NCBI GenBank assembly: GCA_003168255.1
Contig: PMSU01000111.1
Span: 1-48,030, forward strand
DNA from: Actinomycetota bacterium
GTDB lineage: Bacteria > Actinomycetota > Actinomycetes > Streptosporangiales > Streptosporangiaceae
Direction: 5' to 3'
DNA length: 48,030 nucleotides
Below, one piece after another: positions 8,903-16,326 of this stretch. The notes under the pieces are model-generated. The model ran no database searches and was not told where the DNA came from. It saw nothing but the letters and a program-made list of their open reading frames with translations. The stretch's first letter is position 1. Every line of letters begins with the position of its first letter. The position numbers were made by a program, and so were the translations under genes.

Positions 8903-9874
8903 CTACCGGAATCCGAGCACGTGGAACTGGGTGGCCATGCCACGGAACTCGGGGTGGCCGGAGGCCGTCTCCTCCAGGGCGAGCAGGGCGTCGGCCGCAC
9001 CAGGGTCGGTATCGGTGAACATGCTCGGCACCAGGTCGGTGAACACCCGGACTCCGTGCCCCGGTCCGGGGCGGAGTCCCGCCTTCTCGATCAGCTCAAC
9101 GACGGCCGGCAGGGTAAATCTGCGCGGCAGCACCTCCTGGGCGGCCGCGCTCCGGTCACCAGCATCAGCCGCGCTCTGGCCGCCGGCACCCGCCGCGCTC
9201 CGGCCGCCGGCATCGATCGCGCTCCGGTCGCCGGCACCTGCCGCGCTCTGGCCGCCGGCACCCGCGTCGCTGCCGGGCAGGACTGCGTCGCCTGGCGAGA
9301 CTGTCTGCATCCCCGTCGCGGCGATCAGCCTCCTGGCCTCGTCGAACCGGCCGGCCAGAACCCGGTGGATCACAGCAGCGACCGCGCTGGCGGCGAGCAC
9401 GCTGACCACCCCGCCGGGCCGGAGGATGCCGGCGATCGCGGCCATCGCCGCCCCGGGGGAATCGACGTACTCGAGCACGCTGTGGCAAAGGACGAGATCG
9501 GCGCCCGCCCCGCCGGTAGCCGCCGCTAGATCGGAGACATCACCCTGCACGGCGCGCAGCGGCACGCCTGCCTCTGCCGCCCGCCGCTGGGCGGCGGCCA
9601 GCGAGTCTGGGCTCGGATCGACCACGGTCACGCTGTGACCGAGTACCGCGAGCGGAACGGCGAAGCCGCCGGTACCGCCGCCGACGTCCACGATGTCCAG
9701 GCTGGCCCGCCCGGTCTGGGCGGCCCGCGCGGCCACCACGCCGCGCAGCGTCTCCCAGAGGACGCCGGAGTCCGCGCCCTGCTGGCGCCCCCAGTGCGCA
9801 CCCAGCGGCGGCGCGCCCGCCGCGCCGTGCCCGCCGCCGGTGCGAAGCTCGCCGGCCACGGCAATCCTCCTCAT
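8903..9874 (-). CDS. SAM-dependent class I methyltransferase
   Basis: The Rossmann-fold motif I is IVDVGGGTGGFAVPLA (about 60-75), motif II is VVDPSPDSL, and CHSVLEYVDSPG with GGVVSVLA fits later motifs. The substrate is not evident. I start at the ATG at 9874 (MRRIAVAG); the frame is open to an ATG at 9970 that would overlap hisS. An in-frame block of five 24-bp repeats (9147-9266) encodes a Gly/Ala/Ser/Asp octapeptide repeat between the catalytic core and the C-terminal part, so this linker probably varies between strains. The gene ends 3 nt before dinB, a pairing that suggests co-transcription rather than a shown link to lesion bypass. Confidence 0.82.
   Translation of the reverse strand: MRRIAVAGELRTGGGHGAAGAPPLGAHWGRQQGADSGVLWETLRGVVAARAAQTGRASLDIVDVGGGTGGFAVPLAVLGHSVTVVDPSPDSLAAAQRRAAEAGVPLRAVQGDVSDLAAATGGAGADLVLCHSVLEYVDSPGAAMAAIAGILRPGGVVSVLAASAVAAVIHRVLAGRFDEARRLIAATGMQTVSPGDAVLPGSDAGAGGQSAAGAGDRSAIDAGGRSAAGAGGQSAADAGDRSAAAQEVLPRRFTLPAVVELIEKAGLRPGPGHGVRVFTDLVPSMFTDTDPGAADALLALEETASGHPEFRGMATQFHVLGFR
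9147..9266. repeat. In-frame 24-bp minisatellite, five units
   Basis: Units begin with GCGCTC at 9147, 9171, 9195, 9219 and 9243. They differ at a few positions and encode an eight-residue repeat of the pattern [AI][DG]AG[DG][QR]SA in the methyltransferase, in a linker between domains. Confidence 0.9.
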
Positions 9875-9968
9875 CGCGTCACTCAGGTCCAATGTAGTGC
9901 GGGCCGCCGACAGTCCGGTGTAGCGAAACCGATGTGACGTCTCCCCCGCTGTCGGGCAGCATAGGTGC

Positions 9969-11303
9969 ATGCCAATGCGGTTTGATCCTCCGTCGGGGAC
10001 ACGTGACTTCCTTGCTGCCGAGCTCGAGTCTCGCGAAGCGGCGTTCGGGACAATAAAAGAAGTTTTTGTCCGTTACGGCTTCGAGCCGTTGCAGACACCG
10101 GCGTTCGAGCGTCTCGACGTGCTCACGGGCAAGTACGGGGACGAGGGCGACAAGCTCATTTTCAAGATCCTGCGGCGCGGCGAGCACGAGGCGTCCGGCG
10201 AGGCGGACCTGGCGCTCCGCTATGACATGACGGTGCCGCTGGCCAGGGTCGCCGCGGCCTACGGCAGCCAGCTACCGTCGCCGTACAAGCGGTACACGAT
10301 CGGCCCGGTGTGGCGCGCGGACCGGCCGGGCAAGGGCCGTTTCCGCGAGTTCGCGCAGTGCGACCTCGACACCCTCGGCTCGCGCTCGCCGCTCGCCGAT
10401 GCCGAGGTCCTGTGCGCGGTCAACGAAACCCTGACCGCACTGCGCCTGGACTCCTTCACCGTGCTGCTGAACTCGAGGCTGGCCCTGGCTGGGCTGCTGC
10501 GTGCGTTCGGCGTGCCGGACGAGATCGGGTCCGACGTGCTGATCACCTTGGACAAGCTGGACAAACTGAAGCCGGCCGAGGTGATCACCGAGCTGGCCGG
10601 ACGCGGGCTCGCCGATGCTCAGGCGGCGGCGCTGGTGGACGCTATGACCGCGGCTGATGCGACGGAGCAGGTGCGGGCCGCGCTCAAGTCCAACGACGAG
10701 GGGGCCTCGGGGCTTGAGGAAATCGACAACCTGATCGCGCTGGTGCGCAGCCAGGTTCCGGCCGACCAGATCGTGTTCACGCCGCGGATGGTGCGAGGAC
10801 TGTCCTACTACACGGGCGCCATCTGGGAGGTGACGGCGCCAGGCATCCCGGGATCGATCGCTGCCGGGGGGCGTTACGACCATCTGATCGAGACGCTCGG
10901 CGGGCCCGACGTCCCGGCGACAGGGGGCTCGCTTGGCGTCGAGCGGATTCTCGCGCTGCGTTCGGCCGACACTGAGGGTCAGCGTGGCCGCCTGGATGTG
11001 GCGGTGACCGTGATGGGTGACGAACTGGCCGCGGCGAGCTTCGGTTTCGCGGCCGCCGCGCGCTCGGCGGGCGCACGCGCGAGCGTGTATCTCGGGTCGT
11101 CATCGAAGCTCGGCAGGCAGCTCAAGTGGGCCAGCGACGCCGGAGCGCGGTTCTGCCTGATCTACGGGAACGCGGAGCAGGCCGAGGATTGCGTCACCAT
11201 CAGGGACATGGGGAGCGGCGACCAGACGAGAGTGCCTGCCGCGGAGCTCGCGGAGAACCTGTCGCGGCTGTTGTCGGGTGAGCAACAGTCGCTGGGTTCC
11301 TGA
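9969..11303 (+). CDS. hisS: Histidyl-tRNA synthetase, eukaryote-like subtype
   Basis: This class II synthetase charges tRNA-His. Visible motifs are PPSGTRDFL near the N-terminus, KYGDEGDKLIFKI, LALRYDMTVPLAR (HisA-like region), motif 2 RFREFAQCDLDTLG (about 118-131), GLSYYTGAIWEV (about 278-289, HisB motif) and motif 3 GGSLGVERILAL. The C-terminal anticodon-binding domain is present, for a total of 444 residues. The KYGDEGDKLIF and REFAQCDLD blocks resemble the eukaryotic/archaeal-like type rather than the common bacterial type, whose matching segment reads like YTFEDRxGRxLTLRPEGT. An ATG at 9975 is an alternative start. It may be the sole HisRS or a second copy; the rest of the genome is needed to tell. 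Confidence 0.93.
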   Translation: MPMRFDPPSGTRDFLAAELESREAAFGTIKEVFVRYGFEPLQTPAFERLDVLTGKYGDEGDKLIFKILRRGEHEASGEADLALRYDMTVPLARVAAAYGSQLPSPYKRYTIGPVWRADRPGKGRFREFAQCDLDTLGSRSPLADAEVLCAVNETLTALRLDSFTVLLNSRLALAGLLRAFGVPDEIGSDVLITLDKLDKLKPAEVITELAGRGLADAQAAALVDAMTAADATEQVRAALKSNDEGASGLEEIDNLIALVRSQVPADQIVFTPRMVRGLSYYTGAIWEVTAPGIPGSIAAGGRYDHLIETLGGPDVPATGGSLGVERILALRSADTEGQRGRLDVAVTVMGDELAAASFGFAAAARSAGARASVYLGSSSKLGRQLKWASDAGARFCLIYGNAEQAEDCVTIRDMGSGDQTRVPAAELAENLSRLLSGEQQSLGS

Positions 11304-11394
11304 GTTTGGCTGCGGTTGCTCACCGGAGAGTCCGCGGGAGCGGGCGGAGCGTCCGACTGAGCGTCCCTGACCACGTGGGTGCGAGACTAGTGGC

Positions 11395-11835
11395 ATGCCC
11401 GGCATGAAAATCACGCTGAGTTCTGCGATGCGTGCCAGGGATGTGTCCAGGCCGCATGCCGAGCACGAGGCTCAGGCTGAGGGCACGGAGCAGGCGCCGG
11501 CCAGCCAGCAGGACCCGGCGAAGATCGGTGCGGAAGGACGCACGGGTGGCGTGCCGGGCAAGCGCCGGGGACCGCGGCCCCGCGGCGGCGGGCAATCCGG
11601 CGAGCCTGGTCAGCAGCCCGCCGCGGAGACGGCGTCGCCGGCTGCTACGCCGGACGAGAGCGGCGCGGGTGGCGCGGGTGGAGGACGCGGCGCGGGTGGA
11701 AGACGCGGCGCGGGTGGAGGACGCGGCCAGGGTGAGCGCGATCAGGGCCACGGCAGCCAGGACAACGAAGGACGGGGTAAGGCACAGCGGACGGGCCGTA
11801 AGAGAGCCCGCACCAGGCGGGGGCAGAGCCGGTGA
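11395..11835 (+). CDS. Basic Arg/Gly-rich low-complexity protein coupled to a SET-domain gene
   Basis: The 146-residue product has an ordered-looking N-terminus (KITLSSAMRARDVSRPHAEH, about 5-24), a middle rich in Gln, Ala and Pro, and a Gly/Arg-rich part with three 18-bp DNA repeats (11673-11726) encoding [14 protein letters not shown]-type units. It ends in a strongly basic tail with two lysines (GKAQRTGRKRARTRRGQSR at about 128-146). I do not recognise a family. The start is the ATG at 11395 or the ATG at 11404; no strong ribosome site decides. Its TGA overlaps the GTG start of the SET gene (GTGA at 11832), so the two are translationally coupled. A nucleic-acid-binding or histone-tail-like role is inference only. 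Confidence 0.7.
   Translation: MPGMKITLSSAMRARDVSRPHAEHEAQAEGTEQAPASQQDPAKIGAEGRTGGVPGKRRGPRPRGGGQSGEPGQQPAAETASPAATPDESGAGGAGGGRGAGGRRGAGGGRGQGERDQGHGSQDNEGRGKAQRTGRKRARTRRGQSR
11673..11726. repeat. In-frame 18-bp repeat, three units
   Basis: Units at 11673-11690, 11691-11708 and 11709-11726 (CGCGGGTGGAGGACGCGG, one substitution in the middle unit) encode Gly/Ala/Arg hexapeptides. A partial unit precedes them at 11664. Confidence 0.85.
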
Positions 11836-12347
11836 TCGTCTCCAGCTACATCTCGCCGAAGGCGGCGAAGGGCCGGCCCAGCGGCATAGCGGGACGCGGG
11901 CTGATCGCCGTCCAGCTGATCGCGCGGGACGAAGTGGTCGCCATCAAGGGCGGGCACATCGTGGACACCGCGACCCTGAACCGGCTGCCCGAACGCCTGC
12001 AGAACTCCGACATCCAGATCGCCGACGACTTCCATCTCGTCGCGCTCGAAGAATCTGAATACGAACAGGTGATGCTCTTCATAAACCATTCCTGCGAGCC
12101 GAACGTCGGCTTCGCCGGGAATATCGTCCTGGTCGCGATGCGGGATATCGAGCCCGGCGAGGAGCTGGCCACTGACTACGCGTTGTTCGATGACAGCAGC
12201 GAGTCGATGGAGTGCAGCTGTGGTACGCCATCGTGCCGCGGTGTGATCGACGGCCAAGACTGGCGCCGGCCCGAACTGCAGCGCAGGTACGGTCCGTACT
12301 TCTCCGCCTACCTCCTCCGCCGCCTGGCAGGTAGTCCATCAGCGTGA
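11832..12347 (+). CDS. SET-domain protein (lysine methyltransferase fold) with post-SET zinc motif
   Basis: SET enzymes transfer methyl groups from SAM to protein lysines. The 171-residue protein has the N-terminal GIAGRGLIA motif (about 18-26), the hallmark FINHSCEPNVGF (N85, H86, S87, C88), GEELATDYAL with the catalytic-type Tyr116, and the post-SET zinc cluster CSCGTPSC (C128, C130, C135), which together with C88 would form the usual zinc site. All key residues are present, so the enzyme is probably active. The GTG start overlaps the stop of the basic-tail gene. Its stop codon (12345-12347) lies inside the 5' arm of a 46-bp palindrome. The substrate is unknown; the coupled basic protein is a natural candidate. 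Confidence 0.9.
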   Translation: MIVSSYISPKAAKGRPSGIAGRGLIAVQLIARDEVVAIKGGHIVDTATLNRLPERLQNSDIQIADDFHLVALEESEYEQVMLFINHSCEPNVGFAGNIVLVAMRDIEPGEELATDYALFDDSSESMECSCGTPSCRGVIDGQDWRRPELQRRYGPYFSAYLLRRLAGSPSA

Positions 12348-12386
12348 AGGATCTTGGTCGTAGCAGCGACCAGGATCCTTCACGCT
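12341..12386. repeat. Dispersed palindromic element, copy 1
   Basis: Two 20-nt arms (AGCGTGAAGGATCTTGGTCG and its complement with one G-U pair) enclose the 6-nt loop TAGCAG. The element lies at a convergent junction (SET gene and VOC gene), includes the SET stop codon, and could act as a two-way terminator here. It belongs to the same family as 40492-40537, 40574-40619 and 47700-47744. Confidence 0.88.
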
Positions 12387-12422
12387 GAATGAGTGAGCAA
12401 TCATGCCCAGGGGGTGCGTGAC

Positions 12423-12785
12423 CTAGCTCTGAACCGGGCGCTGCCCCACGCAAAACTCGTTGCCTTCCGGGTCAGCCAGCACCGTCCACACGGCGCCCCA
12501 CGCGTCGTGCTCAGACAACTGGACGGCGCCCAGGGCCGACAGCCGCTCGACTTCCGCCGTCCGATCGTCGGCCGTCAGGTCGACGTGCATACGGTTCTTG
12601 GCGCTCTTTCCTTCGGGCACCCGGATGAAGAACCAAGACGGTCGATCCGGCTCCCGGTTGTCGATCGTCGCGAAGAACTCGCTGGCGCCTTCATCGACGG
12701 GGCGGTCGAGTGCCTCTGACCAGAACCGGGCAAGCGAACGAGGATCAGCACTGTCGAAGGTGATGTGACTCAGGGCTACTGCCAT
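12423..12785 (-). CDS. VOC (glyoxalase/bleomycin-resistance fold) protein
   Basis: This 120-residue single-domain protein starts MAVALSHITFDSADPRSLAR, followed by FWSEALDRPV, RMHVDLTADD and DPEGNEFCVG near the C-terminus, the usual betaalphabetabetabeta pattern with likely metal ligands His (HVDL) and Glu (GNEF). The actual substrate cannot be read from sequence. The frame extends upstream, but the similarity begins at this ATG. No clear ribosome site precedes it, so it may be leaderless. Confidence 0.85.
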   Translation of the reverse strand: MAVALSHITFDSADPRSLARFWSEALDRPVDEGASEFFATIDNREPDRPSWFFIRVPEGKSAKNRMHVDLTADDRTAEVERLSALGAVQLSEHDAWGAVWTVLADPEGNEFCVGQRPVQS

Positions 12786-12890
12786 GTCAGGAGGGTAGCG
12801 CCGCGAACAGGGCCGGCGGCCCAGAACGCCTGGCGTGCGGCCTCCTCCTGCCGATCCAGTTGTCCCGGCCCGCCTCATGTTCGCCGCGGC

Positions 12891-12906
12891 CATACGGTAG
12901 CGTATG
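12891..12906. promoter_or_regulatory. Inverted repeat, likely repressor operator for the DUF2867 gene
   Basis: CATACG-GTAG-CGTATG is a perfect 6-4-6 inverted repeat, 28 bp before the ATG of the downstream gene. Length and spacing suit a TetR-type regulator; none is encoded next to it in this window. Confidence 0.5.
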
Positions 12907-12934
12907 TCTCCATACCCTGGCGTACGGAGGAACA

Positions 12935-13426
12935 ATGTCTGGTGCTTACGACCTGATGCCCAGCCCGGACTGGGCGGCGACGACGACCGTCGCGGCAGCG
13001 AACGCCACTGAGCACACGCCCGAGCAGTGGGCGCGGGCGATCTTCGACGCCAGATCCCTGCCGTCATGGGTCAAGGGCCTGTTCGCGCTGCGCGCGGTTG
13101 CCGCGGCGGCGCTGCACCTTCGGCAGGCCGATCCGGCGATGCTCGCCGTGGACCGGGTCGTTGGCGACGAAGCGATCATCGATACCGACGACCGCCACTT
13201 GCACTTCGTGGCGTCCGTCGGCGCCGAGCCCGGCCTGGTGCACGTGACAACCGCCGTTACGCTGAAGGGCTGGCGCGGGAAGTTCTATTTCGCGCCGGTT
13301 CGGTTGCTGCACGATGCCGTGACCCGCTCGATGATGGCCTCCGCCGCTGGCCGGCTCGCCGGCGACCGCCGCACGTTCCCGCGGGAACGTCCAGTCTCAT
13401 TATTTGGGCCGGAAGAGTCCGGATGA
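12935..13426 (+). CDS. DUF2867-like protein
   Basis: The 163-residue protein starts at an ATG with CGGAGG 4 nt upstream. It has a WARAIFDARSLPSWVKGLFALR segment (first 20 positions about 30-49), DDRHLHFVASV and a TAVTLKGWRGKFYFAPVRLLH segment, which resembles DUF2867 (SRPBCC-like) proteins of actinobacteria. No catalytic site is evident. An inverted repeat lies directly upstream. The last 20 codons contain a perfect 18-bp palindrome (13373-13390) shared with an intergenic site at 32353, and the protein end TFPRERPVSLFG is similar in all six frames' best match to the reading of that second site. Confidence 0.75.
   Translation: MSGAYDLMPSPDWAATTTVAAANATEHTPEQWARAIFDARSLPSWVKGLFALRAVAAAALHLRQADPAMLAVDRVVGDEAIIDTDDRHLHFVASVGAEPGLVHVTTAVTLKGWRGKFYFAPVRLLHDAVTRSMMASAAGRLAGDRRTFPRERPVSLFGPEESG
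13373..13410. repeat. Palindrome-containing shared element, copy 1
   Basis: ACGTTCCCGCGGGAACGT (13373-13390) is a perfect 18-bp palindrome. It and about 20-30 bp on its right side recur in inverted orientation at 32353-32372 with roughly two thirds identity over 38 bp. Here it lies within the end of the DUF2867-like gene. Confidence 0.7.
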
Positions 13427-14017
13427 CAGGACGTCGACAGCAGCTCGGCGGGGCAGGATGTTCGACCGTTCGAGCTTCGCGGCCGTCGAGGCGACAGTGG
13501 GCGGGACGCAACTCTGCCTGCGATGCGAGGCTGGGCGAGAGCGTCTCGGCAGGAATGCCGCTTGCTGACAAGATCGCCGCCGATGCGCTGCGGCCGGAAT
13601 CCCGGCGCAGCCGCCGGGCTCTTGCTTGCTAGATCCGTGGATCGGTGGTCAGAGTTGGGTTGTGCCAGATACTCGCGGACCGGATCATGATCATCCTGGC
13701 CTGGGCAGGGCCGCTCGGCGCACGGCACGTTCCGGCCGCCTGCTCGGCTCGGAACAACGCAGCTGCGATGTCCGGCCGGGCGCTCGCGTGGCGCAGGTCT
13801 GCCACGTCGAGCCGCGCACCGGCCTGGAGTTCTGGCTGGCTGACCGCCCGGCGGTCCTGCGTTACTTCGGCGACAGCGAGGCTCGGCCTGGTCGCGCGGG
13901 TGCCTGCCGCCTGCGTCTTCGTCGACGGCCATCGGGAGTTTCCGGCAGGGGCCGGCGTTCCCGTTATGCGATTGCCGAGAAAAGCCCGCAAACCTTCACG
14001 AAGACGGGAGTGTGCAG
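13427..14017. other. Region without a supportable gene
   Basis: About 590 bp follow the DUF2867-like stop. Frames of about 130-140 codons exist on both strands, but none shows family motifs, a ribosome site or consistent codon bias. It may be an eroded gene or an untranslated leader of the monooxygenase; the only clear element is CGGGAG at 14005-14010, the ribosome binding site of the next gene. Confidence 0.5.
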
Positions 14018-15829
14018 ATGACCGCAACCCTGCAACCGACCGAGGCCGCAACCACGGTGGCGACCTGGCTGTCTGAATTCGGGGACGCGCTGGCGGCTGG
14101 TGATCCGGCCGCGGCAGCTGCCCTGTTCGCCCAGGACTGCTACTGGCGCGACCTCATCGCGTTCACCTGGAACATCAAGACCGTCGAGGGGCGTGCCGCG
14201 ATCGCCGAGATGCTGGGCGAGACGTTGTCCGGGGCGCAGCCGTTCGGATGGAAAATCACTGACGGCGAGGAACCGGCTGACGCCGGTGGCGTGGTGGAGG
14301 CGTGGATCGACTTCGAGACAGCCGCGGGCAGCGGGTACGGGCACTTGCGGCTGCGCGACGGTCTCTGCTGGACGCTGCTGACCACTGTCTACGAGCTCAA
14401 GGGGCACCAGGAGCCGCAGGGGCCGAGCCGTCCGAAGGGCACCGAGCACGGCGCGAACCGCGAACGTACCACCTGGCTGGAAGAACGCGAGCGCGAGGCG
14501 TCCGAGCTGGGCTCCACCGAGCAGCCGTATGTGCTGATCATCGGTGGCGGCCAGGGCGGCATCGCCCTTGGCGCCCGGCTTCGCCAGCTCGGTGTGCCCG
14601 CGATCATCGTCGACAAGCGCGGTCGCCCCGGTGACCAGTGGCGCAGCCGCTACAAGTCGCTCTGCCTGCACGATCCGGTCTGGTATGACCACCTGCCATA
14701 CCTGAAGTTCCCCGACAACTGGCCGGTCTTCGCGCCCAAGGACAAGATCGCCGACTGGCTTGAGTCCTACACCAAGATCATGGAGCTCAACTACTGGTCC
14801 AATACGGAAGCGAAGCACGCGGCCTACGAAGAGGCGAGCCACGAGTGGACAGTCAGCGTCGAGCGGGACGGCCAGCCGATGGTGCTGCGCCCGGCCCATC
14901 TCGTGCTGGCGACCGGGATATCCGGCAAGCCCCACCTGCCTTCCTTCCCTGGCATGGATCTGTTCCGCGGCGACCAGCATCACTCCTGCGCCCACCCTGG
15001 CCCGGACGCTTACCGGGGAAAGACATGCGTGGTTATCGGGTCCAACAACTCGGCGTTCGACATCTGCGGTGCACTGTGGGAGAACGGCGCGGGCGTGACA
15101 ATGGTGCAGCGTTCATCCAGTCACATCGTGAGGTCCGACACGCTGATGGAGATCGGGCTGAGCGGGCTCTACTCCGAACAAGCGGTCGCTTCCGGAATGA
15201 CCACCGAGAAGGCAGACATGGTGTTCGCGTCGATCCCGTACCGGATCATGCACGAATTCCAGATCCCGCTCTACGACCAGATGCGGGAGCGGGACAAGGA
15301 GTTCTACGACCGCCTCGAATCCGCCGGCTTCGACCACGACTGGGGCGACGATGGCTCGGGCCTGTTCATGAAGTACCTGCGCCGCGGCTCCGGGTACTAC
15401 ATCGACGTGGGCGCCGCCGACCTGGTGGCAAACGGAGACGTAAAACTCGTGAGAGGGCAAGTCGACCACCTGACCGAGAATGCCGTCGTGCTCGCGGACG
15501 GCACGGAACTGCCGGCTGACCTCGTCGTCTACGCCACGGGATACGACTCGATGAACGGCTGGGCAGCCGACCTGATCTCCCGCGAGGTGGCCGACCAAGT
15601 CGGCAAGTGCTGGGGCCTGGGCTCGGACACCACCAAGGACCCAGGCCCATGGGAGGGCGAGCAGCGCAACATGTGGAAGCCGACGCAGCATGAGGCGCTG
15701 TGGTTCCACGGCGGAAACCTGCACCAGTCACGGCACTACTCGCTGTACCTCGCGCTCCAGCTAAAGGCCCGCCAGGTCGGCATTCCGACGCCGGTATACG
15801 GACTCCAGGAGGTCCACCACCTCAGCTGA
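14018..15829 (+). CDS. Flavin-dependent monooxygenase with N-terminal NTF2/SnoaL-like domain
   Basis: The 603-residue protein joins an NTF2-like domain (about 10-130; WLSEFGDALAAGDPAAAAALF) to a class B flavin monooxygenase. The FAD fingerprint is VLIIGGGQGGIALGARL (about 172-188), followed by RPGDQWRSRY; a second dinucleotide motif VVIGSNNSAFDI (about 338-349) should bind NADPH, and DLVVYATGYDSMN (about 505) is the usual ATG-type end motif. Such enzymes oxidise carbonyl, nitrogen or sulfur compounds; the substrate cannot be told. I use the ATG at 14018 because CGGGAG lies 7 nt upstream; the GTG at 14012 would be too close to it. Confidence 0.88.
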   Translation: MTATLQPTEAATTVATWLSEFGDALAAGDPAAAAALFAQDCYWRDLIAFTWNIKTVEGRAAIAEMLGETLSGAQPFGWKITDGEEPADAGGVVEAWIDFETAAGSGYGHLRLRDGLCWTLLTTVYELKGHQEPQGPSRPKGTEHGANRERTTWLEEREREASELGSTEQPYVLIIGGGQGGIALGARLRQLGVPAIIVDKRGRPGDQWRSRYKSLCLHDPVWYDHLPYLKFPDNWPVFAPKDKIADWLESYTKIMELNYWSNTEAKHAAYEEASHEWTVSVERDGQPMVLRPAHLVLATGISGKPHLPSFPGMDLFRGDQHHSCAHPGPDAYRGKTCVVIGSNNSAFDICGALWENGAGVTMVQRSSSHIVRSDTLMEIGLSGLYSEQAVASGMTTEKADMVFASIPYRIMHEFQIPLYDQMRERDKEFYDRLESAGFDHDWGDDGSGLFMKYLRRGSGYYIDVGAADLVANGDVKLVRGQVDHLTENAVVLADGTELPADLVVYATGYDSMNGWAADLISREVADQVGKCWGLGSDTTKDPGPWEGEQRNMWKPTQHEALWFHGGNLHQSRHYSLYLALQLKARQVGIPTPVYGLQEVHHLS

Positions 15830-15850
15830 GGCTGAGGCTGGCGGCAGGAG

Positions 15851-15906
15851 GCTGGCGGCCGGCGGCTGGCGGCCGGCGGCTGGCGGCCGGCGGCTGGCGG
15901 CCGGCG
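15851..15906. repeat. 14-bp tandem repeat, four perfect units
   Basis: GCTGGCGGCCGGCG is repeated four times without change, with related degenerate sequence on both sides. It lies just after the monooxygenase stop. Confidence 0.9.
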
Positions 15907-16183
15907 GCGGCTCACCCGGACTGGGCGCCGCTAGCCAAGTTTCGCCAGCTGGGGCGGCCATGCCCGATGCCAGGGACCGGGGCGGTTCCCTGAAGTGAGC
16001 CGCGCCTCTTGGCGAATGTCGTCGATGTGGCAGCGCTGACGCTCTGGGGACACGTCGTGGAGTAAACCGTCGTTTCCTGATCCCGGACGATCTTGCGGTA
16101 CCCGCGGACCCGGCCGACCGGATTACTCCCGTCACATTGGCACCATCGACCCCGTGAGCCACGCCTTCCGGAGCGCCGCCGAA

Positions 16184-16233
16184 GATCGATGTGGCAGAGC
16201 CCCCCACCGGTGGTGGGCTACGCCACATCGATC
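16184..16233. repeat. 50-bp inverted repeat
   Basis: Two 25-nt arms beginning GATCGATGTGGC match at 22 of 25 positions around the centre ACCGGT. There is no T-run, so it is not a classical terminator. The arm core TCGATGTGGCAG also occurs once at 16022-16033. Confidence 0.8.
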
Positions 16234-16326
16234 ATGGAAAAGATGCGGAAGGAGGCGCCGCCAGCTATCGGCCCAGATCGGGCAGTCCATTCCTGCCGGG
16301 GGCGATCAGCATGCAGGACGGCTGGC

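Larger units (their letters stand above)
15830..16326. other. Non-coding region with minisatellite and long inverted repeat
   Basis: About 500 bp between the monooxygenase and ohr contain a 14-bp tandem repeat (15851-15906), a TCGATGTGGCAG half-site at 16022-16033 and a 50-bp inverted repeat (16184-16233) that carries the same 12-mer. No frame looks coding. Confidence 0.6.

Noticed and set aside
12341..12386. Palindromic element as a plain rho-independent terminator
   Set aside because: No T-run, and three related copies lie in divergent promoter regions where a terminator makes little sense; treated as a repeat family.
13285..13932. Minus-strand frame of 215 codons in the gene-poor region
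   Set aside because: No motif, no ribosome site, Arg/Pro-rich and it overlaps the end of the DUF2867-like gene in antisense.
13645..14076. Plus-strand frame before the monooxygenase, considered as a decayed GAF/HTH regulator
   Set aside because: I could not match any ordered set of motifs; the resemblance was only to isolated short words.
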